A stretch of 18,267 nucleotides of DNA from DTU018 sp964618175 (GCA_964618175.1 CAZTZX010000037.1:1-18267); one strand, 5' to 3'; positions 8,052 through 15,910 are shown, counted from the first letter of the stretch. Translations and numbers: made by a program. Notes: generated from the letters alone by a model not told the origin.

Positions 8052-8753
8052 TTAGTTAACACCTATATTTATCTCTTTAATGATTTTTTTCAGAGCGCGC
8101 TTTTCAATGCGCGACACATAGGAACGTGATATACCCAGTTTGCGGGCGATCTCACGCTGGGTTTCCTTCAGCCCCGTGAACAATCCATAGCGCATCTCAA
8201 TAACCTGCCGCTCACGCCGGGTCAATACCCCCATCTTGCCTCTGATTTTCTCCTCCTGCAGTTTAGCGTCTAAAAGTTCAATAATTTCATTATCGATAGT
8301 CAGAATGTCGATCAAGGAGATTTCATTACCTTCTTTATCATAGCCAATAGGATCATAGATGGAGATTTCCTGTTTAATCTTTTTAATATTACGCAGGTGC
8401 ATTAACACCTCATTTTCAATACAGCGAGCCGCATAGGTGGCCAACCGAACCCCCTTCTCATCCTTAAAAGTCTTGATGGCCTTGATGAGACCAATGGTAC
8501 CAATGGAGATCAAGTCCTCCATGTCTTCGCCACTACTGTCATACTTTCGTACTACATGGGCTACCAACCTCAAGTTGTGTTCGATCAGCTTGTTGCGGGC
8601 CTCCTCATTTCCCGACCTCATCCTGTCCAAATACATCCGTTCATCCGCTTCGTCCAGGGGCTGCGGAAACACCTGATTGTTCAAATAACCGAACAGCAAC
8701 AGGGTTCCCTTCACCAGGGCGGCCATAGCCAGAGCCCAACCAAGGATGGTCAA
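8052..8753 (-). CDS. sigK: RNA polymerase sporulation sigma factor SigK (pro-sigma-K)
   Basis: Late mother-cell sigma factor of endospore formation, 233 residues. The hydrophobic N-terminus (WALAMAALVKGTLLLFGYL, about residues 6-24) corresponds to the pro-sequence removed by the SpoIVFB protease in Bacillus. Then come FPQPL, region 2 (NKLIEHNLRLVAHVVRKY, DLISIGTIGLIKAIKTF, RLATYAARCIENEVLMHLR) and region 4 with the helix-turn-helix TQREIARKLGISRSYVSRIE. The coding sequence is continuous, so there is no skin-type element interrupting it as in some Bacillus and Clostridium strains. The start is TTG at 8751-8753 with GGAGG (8761-8765) 7 nt upstream. Presence of sigK implies a sporulating ancestry; several syntrophic relatives keep sporulation genes though spores are rarely seen. 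Identification over sigma-E rests on the pro-sequence and FPQPL. Confidence 0.9.
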   Translation of the reverse strand: MTILGWALAMAALVKGTLLLFGYLNNQVFPQPLDEADERMYLDRMRSGNEEARNKLIEHNLRLVAHVVRKYDSSGEDMEDLISIGTIGLIKAIKTFKDEKGVRLATYAARCIENEVLMHLRNIKKIKQEISIYDPIGYDKEGNEISLIDILTIDNEIIELLDAKLQEEKIRGKMGVLTRRERQVIEMRYGLFTGLKETQREIARKLGISRSYVSRIEKRALKKIIKEINIGVN

Positions 8754-8785
8754 GTTACCACCTCCACAAAAATTGAGCGCTTAAT

Positions 8786-8814
8786 ACTATATGAAGGTGA
8801 ATGGTGAATTGTGC
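8786..8814 (-). promoter_or_regulatory. Possible sigma-E-type promoter of sigK
   Basis: On the minus strand CATATAGT (8786-8793) matches seven of eight positions of the sigma-E -10 consensus CATACANT. GCACAATT (8807-8814) is a partial -35 match 13 bp upstream. In Bacillus sigK is transcribed by sigma-E with SpoIIID, which makes this reading plausible. The -35 is poor, so confidence is low. Confidence 0.3.
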
Positions 8815-8823
8815 TTAAATATG

Positions 8824-8856
8824 GGAGGAAAGTTTTGGAGGAAAGAAGGGAGGAAA
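8824..8856 (+). repeat. Three GGAGGAAA direct repeats in a purine-rich tract
   Basis: GGAGGAAA occurs at 8824-8831, 8837-8844 and 8849-8856, at 13- and 12-bp intervals, within an almost all-purine plus strand. The flanks AAGTTTT (8830-8836) and AAAACTT (8854-8860) also form an inverted repeat. It lies between the divergent sigK and metallohydrolase promoters. Possible protein-binding or spacer role; nothing specific is established. Confidence 0.5.
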
Positions 8857-8912
8857 ACTTAAAAGTGTTGATAAATTATGCAGTGGATCCCAAATTGCAG
8901 ACACATATAACG

Positions 8913-8941
8913 TTAATAGAAATAATAAGAATAGATATAAT
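8913..8941 (+). promoter_or_regulatory. Candidate sigma-A promoter of the metallohydrolase gene
   Basis: TTAATA (8913-8918, four of six match TTGACA), a 17-bp spacer, then a perfect TATAAT (8936-8941), 52 bp before the ATG at 8994. It probably drives the metallohydrolase and perhaps the FAD oxidoreductase after it. Confidence 0.5.
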
Positions 8942-8993
8942 CTTATGTTTCTGCGGGTATATTTTACCATCACCATGATTGTGGGGTGCTTGT

Positions 8994-9776
8994 ATGGATA
9001 TATCCTGGTACGGAACTGCTTCAATATGTATGAGCCACGCAGGACATCGGATACTGTTCGATCCATTTGTCCCCATGAATACCAATATCCAATATACTTC
9101 TGTTCAGGAACTGGCTCAGATGGGCGACATATTTATCACCCACGGTCATTTTGACCATATTATCCGGGTACCAGAAGTGTTAGCCCTAGGAAAGAGCAAA
9201 GTGCACTGCTCTGCAGAAACTGCCCAGCAGTTGATTAGAGCTGGTGCCTCTGCAGAGCAAGTAGTCAGCATTAATCCGGGCGATACGATCAGTCATGGTC
9301 CCTTTACCATCAGGGTTCACAAAGGCCAGCATATAAAGAATGATCTGCAACTGGTATTAAAAACTATATTCAATCGTCGCATTGTCAGTCACTATAAAGA
9401 GCTTATTAATATCGTCAAGGCCCACAAAAAGTGTCCTCAGGGTCAAGTCTTGGTCTATGAAATCAGCTTGGATAATATCAAAATCCTGCATCTGGGTAGT
9501 CTCAACCTGTGTTCTGATGAGGAATATCCCCAGGATGTCAATGTTCTTTGCCTCCCCTTACAAGGCAGATCTGATCTACTTACCTATGCGCTTGTATTTG
9601 TAGAAAAAATCAAACCGCAAAGTATCTTCCTCCACCACTTTGATGATGCTTTCCCACCGATTTCTTCGACTATTGATTGTAATCCCTTCGCCGATCTGGT
9701 TCGTCGATCCTATCCGAGTATAGCAGTTACAATTCCTGAGTATGGGATCAGCTACCCTGTACAAGGCATGCAATGA
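8994..9776 (+). CDS. Metallo-beta-lactamase-fold hydrolase of the UPF0173/UlaG type, atypical metal site
   Basis: 260 residues. The start DISWYGTASICMSHAGHRILFDPF is the opening of UPF0173/UlaG-like metallohydrolases (family: xITWxGHAxxxI...ILxDPF). THGHFDH at residues 49-55 is the HxHxDH metal motif of the fold. Two usual features look altered. The G(H/T)A of strand 1 reads GTA. The metal-bridging Asp expected in an HLGD motif is replaced by Ser in HLGS (166-169). HHFDD near the C-terminus offers another histidine. So it may bind a single metal or be inactive; the substrate is unknown. I choose ATG 8994 because GTGGGGTG lies just upstream and family members begin here; an upstream TTG at 8979 adds five residues. 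It is followed after 107 bp by a FAD oxidoreductase on the same strand, with only a weak GGCAC/GTGCC hairpin (9780-9796, no T run) between, so co-transcription is possible. Confidence 0.8.
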   Translation: MDISWYGTASICMSHAGHRILFDPFVPMNTNIQYTSVQELAQMGDIFITHGHFDHIIRVPEVLALGKSKVHCSAETAQQLIRAGASAEQVVSINPGDTISHGPFTIRVHKGQHIKNDLQLVLKTIFNRRIVSHYKELINIVKAHKKCPQGQVLVYEISLDNIKILHLGSLNLCSDEEYPQDVNVLCLPLQGRSDLLTYALVFVEKIKPQSIFLHHFDDAFPPISSTIDCNPFADLVRRSYPSIAVTIPEYGISYPVQGMQ

Positions 9777-9883
9777 ATAGGCACTGTTGAGGTGCCCCCC
9801 TTACGATTCCCTTGCCTCGACACCCAAGAACTGAATTAAAAGCAGGGCAACGGTACAGACTAGTCAAAAAAGGGCGATTTGTT

Positions 9884-10945
9884 ATGAAAGTAGCTATTTT
9901 GGGGGCTGGCTTTGCAGGTTTGGCCTGTGCCCGACATCTTGAACAGAATGGTATTTATCCAGACATTTTCGAAAAGCGGCATCGGGTGGGCGAACGCTTT
10001 CCTAACATGGAAGCCATTATGCACCTAATGCACAGACCCATTAAAGACTCTTTAGTCTATATAAATAGTCTTTTGAATGTGGATATTAAACCAGCGGCAG
10101 TGGTTCATACTGTGGAAATACATTCACCCAACCAGCAAGCAGTTATTACTGGGAAAAACCTGGGCTACTCAACTATCCGCGGACATGATGACAGGTCATG
10201 GGAGTGTCAATTGGCACACTACATCAAATCAGAGATTGTTTTTAATTCTAATCCCGATCATAGAGAACTTGAAAAAGAGTACGATTGGGTAGTGGTGGCT
10301 ACCGGGGACTCCACTATATCCAGGGATCTGGGAGTATGGACTACTGATATAGAGCCCTTTTTACGAGGCTGCATAATAAAAGGAGATTTTGATCCCGGAA
10401 GTATGAGGCTTTGGTTCAATCAGTCATTGAGCAAACAAGGCTATGTTTATTTTGCTCCATACGATTCAAACGAAGCATGTATTTGCACCGCTGCTGCTCC
10501 ATCCTCTCCTGAGGACATTGACCAATTATGGGCCAACAACGTTGAGCATTTCGGCATTACGCCTGAGCCTGGTTCGGAATTCAAGGTAGAAGAATATAAA
10601 ATAGGGCGGGTTTCGACCCGACAGATCCGGAATATATTGCTGACCGGCAATGCAGGAGGCTTCATCGAACCAATGATGGGCTTTGGTCAGGTATCCTCGC
10701 TTTTAAGCGGGTTTTATGCTGCTCAAGCCATACTAACCGGTGCAGATTATAACCAATTGACCAATTGGTTCAATAAGCGCTATGAGGATTCATTAATACT
10801 GAGAAATTATATGCTTAGACTCGATGATCAAGCATTTGACAGAATAGTCCTAGCCCTAAATAATAAACTAAGTAAAAGTATCATCAATAGTTCTCGTATT
10901 ATACAGCTTTCAATTTTAGCTAAAATGGCTGCTTTAAGAAAGTAA
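9884..10945 (+). CDS. FAD-dependent oxidoreductase, geranylgeranyl reductase/FixC-like
   Basis: 353 residues. The N-terminal Rossmann motif MKVAILGAGFAGLACARHLE carries GxGxxG at residues 7-12, and FEK at the end of strand 2 supplies the acidic FAD-ribose ligand. WVVVATGDST is the middle ATG motif. LTGNAGGFIEPMMGFG (253-268) corresponds to the GDAAGxxxPxxGxG motif that closes the FAD site in geranylgeranyl reductases, FixC and squalene-epoxidase-like flavoproteins. The protein may reduce a prenyl chain or transfer electrons; the substrate is not readable. I place the start at ATG 9884, where the Rossmann fold begins and AAGGGCGA lies about 8 nt upstream; an upstream in-frame ATG at 9812 adds 24 unlikely residues. 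No clear terminator follows. Closest context is the metallohydrolase gene just upstream. Confidence 0.8.
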   Translation: MKVAILGAGFAGLACARHLEQNGIYPDIFEKRHRVGERFPNMEAIMHLMHRPIKDSLVYINSLLNVDIKPAAVVHTVEIHSPNQQAVITGKNLGYSTIRGHDDRSWECQLAHYIKSEIVFNSNPDHRELEKEYDWVVVATGDSTISRDLGVWTTDIEPFLRGCIIKGDFDPGSMRLWFNQSLSKQGYVYFAPYDSNEACICTAAAPSSPEDIDQLWANNVEHFGITPEPGSEFKVEEYKIGRVSTRQIRNILLTGNAGGFIEPMMGFGQVSSLLSGFYAAQAILTGADYNQLTNWFNKRYEDSLILRNYMLRLDDQAFDRIVLALNNKLSKSIINSSRIIQLSILAKMAALRK

Positions 10946-11483
10946 ACCCTATGGCCGCTAATAAGCATGCTGCCGGGGTATTACGAACTCCTTTTTAACG
11001 CTCTCATAAAAGCGAGACAGGGGAAAAGGCCCAGGAGCCCGGGACCTCGTATATATTGGATATAATGTAAACTTGTGCATATTCCATTTGGTCAACGGAA
11101 TATTATTGATGTATCGGTACACTCACTATTTAGTATTTTCATGAAATACCTTTATGAACCAATGATCGCATAGCGTTCAAAATGATAAGCTTAAGAAAAC
11201 ATACTTGCTATACTTGTTAAGAATTGCCTCGAAAAGACAGTTAAGTTTATGTATTATGTATTTTTATTGGGACAGATAAGCAGGAATTATCGCACCAATA
11301 TAGAATTATAACCAGAATCAAAAAAATAGTTAGCATTATGACCTGGACTATACAATCGTTTTATGGTATGACCGGAACAATCTCATAGGCTCCGAGCTTT
11401 CTATCTAAAGCAATTTGCCATGATAGTTAAGCCGTTGGGTTGACTTGGAAACGTGTCAGCCTATCCCGATACTGGCAAAGGAG

Positions 11484-11527
11484 CACAAAATGATTTCAGT
11501 TAAATTTATGGCTGGTATGATTTTGTG
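11484..11527 (+). repeat. CACAAAAT/ATTTTGTG inverted repeat followed by a T run
   Basis: CACAAAAT (11484-11491) is a perfect 8-base inverted match to ATTTTGTG (11520-11527), separated by 28 nt and followed by six T (11528-11533). As RNA this would be an A+U-rich hairpin that covers the start codon of the 19-codon ORF at 11490. It could be an operator, a weak attenuator or a start-site clamp; too A+T-rich to call a terminator. Confidence 0.35.
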
Positions 11528-11549
11528 TTTTTTAATGGTTTTGTTGTAA
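11490..11549 (+). CDS. Possible 19-residue hydrophobic peptide in the fdh leader
   Basis: The ORF begins with ATG 11490 and ends with TAA 11547-11549. A good AAAGGAG (11477-11483) sits 6 nt upstream, better placed than for many real genes here. The peptide MISVKFMAGMILCFLMVLL would be almost wholly membrane-embedded. It matches no family I know. A 19-codon ORF can arise by chance in A+T-rich DNA, so the ribosome binding site is the only real support. Nothing shows translation. Confidence 0.25.
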   Translation: MISVKFMAGMILCFLMVLL

Positions 11550-11613
11550 TGGGGGAATCAGCTTTTAAGGTTCATTTAGCAATTATTAACAGTTCGAACC
11601 TAAAGTTGGTAGA

Positions 11614-11619
11614 TATAAT
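11614..11619 (+). promoter_or_regulatory. Candidate -10 box of the formate dehydrogenase operon
   Basis: A perfect TATAAT lies 87 bp before the fdhA start. No convincing -35 is found 16-18 bp upstream (AGTTCG or CAGTTC), which would be consistent with an activator-dependent promoter, but a chance match in A+T-rich DNA is equally possible. Confidence 0.25.
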
Positions 11620-11706
11620 CAAGGTAATAAGTGAGGTGATTGCTGAAATTATACTTATCTCTAAAATGTTTTTGTGATTAGTTTAAAAAGGGGAGGGAGA
11701 ATGGTG

Positions 11707-14700
11707 ATGGATGTAACTCGTCGTAGTTTTCTGAAAATGACGGGGCTTTCAGTCGTCGCTGTGGCCAGCGGACTGGGATTTAACCTTTCAGTGGCAGAAG
11801 CTAAAGCATTTACCTTAAAGCTTGATGGATGCACCAAAGTACCGAGCATTTGTCACTTCTGCTCAGGTGGATGCGGTCTACTGTTGCATATCAAGGACGA
11901 AAAACTGGTTCACTTGGAAGGAAATCCGGACAATCCGATCAACGAGGGTACTCTTTGCCCGAAGGCTGCTAGCCTGGAGCAAGTGGCCTATTCGCCGGAA
12001 CGTCCAAAGACACCGCTGTATCGTGCACCCGGAGCTGAAGAATTTCAAGAGATTTCCTGGGATGAGGCTATTGAGCGCATTGCCAAGAAGGCCGTCGAAA
12101 TCCGGGATAAAACCTGGAAGAGTACTGATGAGATAACCACCAAAACTGGAGAGAAAAAAGTTGTTCCGGCCAACCGGGCCGAAGGTCTGGCTATGATTGG
12201 CTCGGCTGAAGTTGATAATGAAGAATCTTACCTGCTTTCCAAATTTGCCAGATTGATTGGCACACCTTATCACGAACACCAGGCCCGTATCTGACACGCG
12301 CCCACGGTGGCTAGTTTGTCACCTTCATTTGGTCGCGGTGCTATGACTAACTCCTGGCAAGATATGATGAACTCTGATTGTTTCCTGATCGCCGGCAGCA
12401 ACTGCGCGGAAAACCATCCCATTGCTATGAAATGGGTCAATCGGGCCAAGGCTAAAGGGGCCAAAGTCATCGTAGTCGATCCCCGCTTTACCCGTACTGC
12501 TGGGAAGGCCGATATTTTTGCCCAGATCCGGCCGGGAACAGATATTGCTTATCTAGGGGCTATGATCAATTATTATATTGAGAATAAGCTCTATGATGAA
12601 GCCTATGTACTGAACTTTACCAATGCCCTGCTGAAAATCAGCAAGGATTTCAAATTTGATGATGGTTTATTCTCTGGCTTTAATGCCGAGACCAAAAAAT
12701 ATGATTATGCGTCCTGGGCTTACCAGCTTGATGCTGATAATAAGCCGATAAAAGCTGATAGCTTGGATGATCCAGACTGCGTACTGCAAAAACTCAAAGA
12801 ACATTACTCCAGATATACCTTTGATGTGGCTGCACAGATTTCCGGCATCCCAGCTGACAAAATCAAGTTGATTGCTGACACCTTCGCGGCTGCCAAACCG
12901 GGTAATATTTTCTATGCTCTGGGTATGACCCAGCATACTACCGGTGTTCAAGGCATCCGTTGCTATGCCATCATCCAACTGCTGTTGGGTAATACCGGCA
13001 AGGCCGGCGGCGGCATTCAGGCCCTGCGCGGCGAGCCTAATGTGCAGGGTTCTACTGATATGGCCAACCTCAATGCCAATCTACCTGGATATTTACCTTA
13101 TCCAACCAATGCTCAGGTAGCTTTGCATGATTATGCCGTCAAAAATGGTTCAGTTCAGCATAAACCTATAGTGGCACTGCTCAAAGCCTGGTTCGGCAAA
13201 AATGCCACGGCTGAGAATGATTATGGCTATGGTTGGCTACCCAAGAACGACCCGACCAATATGCCCACCCAAACCGAATTCTTCAAATGGATGGAAAAGG
13301 GCCAGTTCAAAATGCTCTTTAACTTTGGCTCCAATTCCACCGTTTCCATTCCTGACCGCAAGAATGTAGCCCGAGGCCTATCCAAGCTGGAAATGCTGGT
13401 GGTAGCAGACATATTCCTAGTAGAAACTGCTCAATTCTGGCGTGAACCTGGTATCGACACCAAATCAATCCAGACCGAGGTTATCTATTTACCGGCGGCC
13501 TTTGTTTATGAAAAGGCCGGAACCATGACCAACTCTTCCCGTCTGGTACAGTGGAAAGAGCGGGCACTCCATCCGCTTAATGGCTGTTGGCCCGACCTGG
13601 ATATAGTAGATCGGATATTTATGAAGATGCGCGATCTCTATGCCGGCAGCACCGATCCCAAGGATGAGCCTATTCTGAAGGCTAATTGGGACTATGATGA
13701 TGGGCACGGTGAGGCCAGTCCCTTAAAGGTGCTGCAGGAGCTCAATGGCTATAATGATAGTACCGGCCAACTAACCGCCAGTCTGGGTGAATATTTAGGT
13801 GCTCCTATCGGTACTGTTTCCACCGGCTGTTGGATATATGCTGGCGTAACCCCGCCGGGTAAAAACCTGGCCGATCGCCGCGACAATTCCGACCCCACCG
13901 GCTTGGGTCTAAACAAGGAATATGCTTTCGCTTGGCCTGGTAATATCCGCGTGCTGTACAACCGGGCCTCCTGTGATATGAATGGCCAGCCAGTTGATCC
14001 TGATCGCAAATTGATCTGGTGGGATGCTGCTGCCGGAACCTGGACCGGCAATGATGGTCCGGACGTAGTTGATAAGACGAAAGGTCCTGACACTCCCGAA
14101 GGGAAACAGGCTTTCCGTATGAATCCAGAGGGTGTAGGTCGTTTATTTACCGCCAGCTACATGAGCGGAGTTTCCTCGTCACCCGTTCCTGCGGAAAGTA
14201 TAGCTGCCATTCCCACCCGCGGAGCCGGTATGACGGTTGATGGCCCCATGCCTGAATTCTATGAGCCGATTGAAAGCCCAACTACTAATACACTGCATCC
14301 CAATGTTCAGAATAATCCTATGGCCAAGATCGTGTCCACCGAGTTTGGCGATCCTGCGGAGTATCCCTATGTTCTCACTACCTATGGTGTGTGTGAGCAT
14401 TTCTGCGCAGGCGGCATTACCCGTAACATTCCTTTCTTAAATGAAGTCATGCCTGAGCCCTTTGCCGAGATCAGCAAAAACCTGGGTAAGATACTCGGTA
14501 TCAAAGATGGGGATAAGATTGAAGTATCCTCTGTGCGTGGCAAACTTACCGTACACGCCCTGGTTACCGATCGTATACAGACGCTGATAATCAATGGGAA
14601 AGAAACAGAAACTATCGGTATGCCCTGGAGCTGGGGCTTTGCAGCCTTAAATCCTGGCCCTAGTACCAATAATGTGACAATGGCCGCCCTGGATCCCGGT

Positions 14701-14751
14701 GCTGGGACTCCAGAGTATAAATGTTGCCTTGTCAGCGCAAGGAGGGCTTAA
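11707..14751 (+). CDS. fdhA: Formate dehydrogenase alpha (catalytic) subunit, selenocysteine-containing, Tat-exported (FdnG-type)
   Basis: Mo- or W-bis-pyranopterin enzyme subunit interconverting formate and CO2, one protein of 1014 residues read through an in-frame UGA. Order of parts: Tat signal MDVTRRSFLKMTG (twin Arg 5-6, likely cleavage after Ala32 or Ala34); [4Fe-4S] cysteines C49, C52, C56 and C84; UGA for Sec196 followed by HAPTVASL; FGRGAMTNSW; VVDPRFTRTA; LLLGNTGKAGGG; C-terminal cofactor-capping domain. Length and Sec position equal those of E. coli FdnG (1015 residues, Sec196). The start is ATG 11707, matching the FdnG opening MDVxRRxFxK; GGAGG at 11692-11696 also allows ATG 11701 or GTG 11704. 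Standard translation would split it at 12294. The Tat signal places the active site outside the membrane. The stop lies 2 nt before fdhB, with GGAGG inside the end of this gene. Confidence 0.95.
12292..12294 (+). other. In-frame UGA read as selenocysteine (Sec196)
   Basis: The TGA sits between AARI-type residues (HQARI) and HAPTVASLSPSFGRG, exactly where Sec (or Cys) followed by His lies in formate dehydrogenases. Both flanks are homologous and in the same frame, so this is recoding and not a nonsense mutation or frameshift. Confidence 0.95.
12306..12323 (+). promoter_or_regulatory. Bacterial SECIS-like hairpin
   Basis: GGTGGC (12306-12311) pairs with GTCACC (12318-12323), one G-U included, around the 6-nt loop TAGTTT. 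It begins 11 nt after the UGA, the same spacing as the E. coli fdhF SECIS as I recall it, placing the loop within reach of SelB. It lies inside the coding sequence, as bacterial SECIS elements do. It lacks the exact AGGUCU loop of E. coli. Confidence 0.75.
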
Positions 14752-14753
14752 CT

Positions 14754-15270
14754 ATGGAAAAAAGAATGGTTTTTGTTGATACTTCATTGTGTACTGGCTG
14801 TAAAGCTTGTTCTGTAGCCTGCAAGGCCTGGAACGATCTGCCCGCTGAAAAAACCGAGCTGATCACCAGTTATCAATCCCAGGCTGCTACCACTCATAAC
14901 ACCTGGACCTATATCAGCATGCATGAAAAGTATGAGAACGGCAAAATGGAATGGCTGATGTTCAAGCATCAGTGTTACCATTGCGCTGATCCTGATTGTA
15001 TGAAGGCTTGTCCAGTAGGAGCCATTTATAAGACCGATTCAGGGTATACGCTAATTGACCAAGATAAATGTATCGGTTGCGGATACTGTGCCGCTAACTG
15101 CCCCTGGGGCGTTCCCAAAACCAATCCGGAAACAAANNNNNNNNNNNNNNNNNNNNNNNNNNNNNNNNNNNNNNNNNNNNNNNNNNNNNNNNNNNNNNNN
15201 NNNNNNNNNNNNNNNNNNNNNNNNNNNNNNNNNNNNGAGCAAGTCGAAGGGAGGGGACATTCATGGATAA
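14754..15270 (+). CDS. fdhB: Formate dehydrogenase beta (iron-sulfur) subunit, interrupted by assembly gap
   Basis: Electron-transfer subunit with ferredoxin-like clusters, linking the catalytic subunit to cytochrome b. Visible cysteine groups: C13/C16/C19/C23, C74/C77/C82/C86 and C106/C109/C112/C116 (CIGCGYCAANC then PWGVPK). The fourth group (family CxxCxxR...PACxxxCPTxA) must lie in the N run at 15137-15236. The start is ATG 14754, with GGAGG (14741-14745) 8 nt upstream. After the gap, one frame reads SKSKGGDIHG and stops at TAA 15268-15270, overlapping the gamma start in ATGGATAA; I take that as the probable end. With exactly 100 N the two halves are out of frame (517 nt), so the true gap length is a multiple of three rather than 100. 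No C-terminal membrane anchor is visible in the short tail, unlike E. coli FdnH. Confidence 0.88.
15137..15236. other. Assembly gap of 100 N inside fdhB
   Basis: Exactly 100 ambiguous bases, a scaffold placeholder. Any ORF drawn through it, on either strand, is an artefact. It removes the region expected to hold the fourth [4Fe-4S] cysteine set. Confidence 0.95.
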
Positions 15271-15910
15271 AGATCGCGTTGTACGTTTTGGTGGCGCCGC
15301 CCGATTTGCACATTGGGGTCACACAGTAACCTTCCTGGTATTGCTGTTTACTGGGCTGATCCTTTTCACCCCAGCACTTACCTTTTTGGCCCCGGTATTT
15401 GGAGGGTATGTCAATGCTAGCTTAGTTCACAAGATAATGGCCGTTTTCTTTACTATTATTCCACTGATTGCTTTGGTCAAGAATTTCAAAGGGTTTATTG
15501 AATGGTGGAAGGATGTCTTTTCCTTTGGAATGGACGATATCAAGTTTCTCCTGAAGTTCCCGTTGGAATTCTTTGGTTTCGAGGTGAAGGGAGTACCGCC
15601 CCAGAGTAAGTTTAACGGCGGTGAAAAGATGAACTCCGTGGTGACCACTACTGCCTGTGTGTTTTTAGCTTTAAGTGGTTATGTGATGTGGTTCAAGGCT
15701 GCCTTCCCACTAGTAGTTGTTCAGTGGGCTTACCCTATTCACGGTCTATGTATGCTCGTTGCTACCTGCATGGTGTGCATGCATGCCTACCTGGGTTCTT
15801 TTCATCCAGGTTCCGGCGAATCCTTCTGGGGTATGTGGAAGGGTACGGTTCGTTCTGACTGGGCCGCTCACCATCATGGCAAATGGTATGATGAAATAAC
15901 CAAATCCTAG
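15263..15910 (+). CDS. fdhC: Formate dehydrogenase gamma subunit, cytochrome b556 type (FdnI-like)
   Basis: 215 residues with four predicted membrane helices. It anchors the enzyme and connects it to the menaquinone pool through two b hemes. Histidines are placed like the FdnI ligands: H17 (RFAHWGH), H56 (VHKIMAVFF), H160 (YPIHGLC) and H174 (CMHAYLG). The 14-residue spacing of the last two matches E. coli FdnI. The C-terminal SFHPGSGESFWGMWKGTV and ADWAxxHH-like stretch (SDWAAHHHGKWYDE) are also family features. The start is ATG 15263, with GGGAGGGG about 6 nt upstream; it probably overlaps the fdhB stop. With the Tat-exported alpha subunit this indicates an outward-facing quinone-linked enzyme. 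The gene symbol is used loosely; fdnI or fdoI would be the E. coli names. Confidence 0.93.
   Translation: MDKDRVVRFGGAARFAHWGHTVTFLVLLFTGLILFTPALTFLAPVFGGYVNASLVHKIMAVFFTIIPLIALVKNFKGFIEWWKDVFSFGMDDIKFLLKFPLEFFGFEVKGVPPQSKFNGGEKMNSVVTTTACVFLALSGYVMWFKAAFPLVVVQWAYPIHGLCMLVATCMVCMHAYLGSFHPGSGESFWGMWKGTVRSDWAAHHHGKWYDEITKS

Larger units (their letters stand above)
10946..11706. other. Gene-poor region upstream of the formate dehydrogenase operon
   Basis: No conventional gene is visible on either strand. It contains an ATATTCC/GGAATAT inverted repeat (11079-11085 with 11097-11103), a GTATTT/AAATAC hairpin (11133-11149), a possible 19-codon ORF (11490-11549), and TATAAT boxes at 11061-11066 and 11614-11619. 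I looked for molybdenum-cofactor, cyclic-di-GMP and other familiar riboswitch cores and did not recognise one. The length and the A+T-rich character suggest a regulatory leader or binding sites for transcription factors controlling the formate dehydrogenase. Confidence 0.5.

Noticed and set aside
8865..8975. 36-codon GTG ORF after the GGAGGAAA repeats
   Set aside because: Ribosome binding site spacing is 11 nt, no recognisable features, and it contains the likely -10 box of the next gene.
8815..9085. Minus-strand ORFs of 83 and 69 residues in the sigK/metallohydrolase spacer
   Set aside because: They overlap the start of the metallohydrolase, have no family features, and cover the promoter region.
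9780..9796. GGCAC/GTGCC hairpin as terminator after the metallohydrolase
   Set aside because: Only 5 bp and followed by a C run, not T.
11009..11045. G+C-rich CCCAGG/CCCGGG stretch as a terminator after the FAD oxidoreductase
   Set aside because: Pairing is short and imperfect and lacks a downstream T run on the plus strand.
11340..11490. Possible riboswitch (cyclic-di-GMP or molybdenum cofactor type) in the fdh leader
   Set aside because: Some short GC-rich stretches looked suggestive, but the conserved cores of these classes could not be aligned by eye.
11674..14751. fdhA as a pseudogene or two separate genes (206 and 814 residues)
   Set aside because: Both halves are in the same frame, the stop is TGA at the known Sec position, and a SECIS-like hairpin follows.
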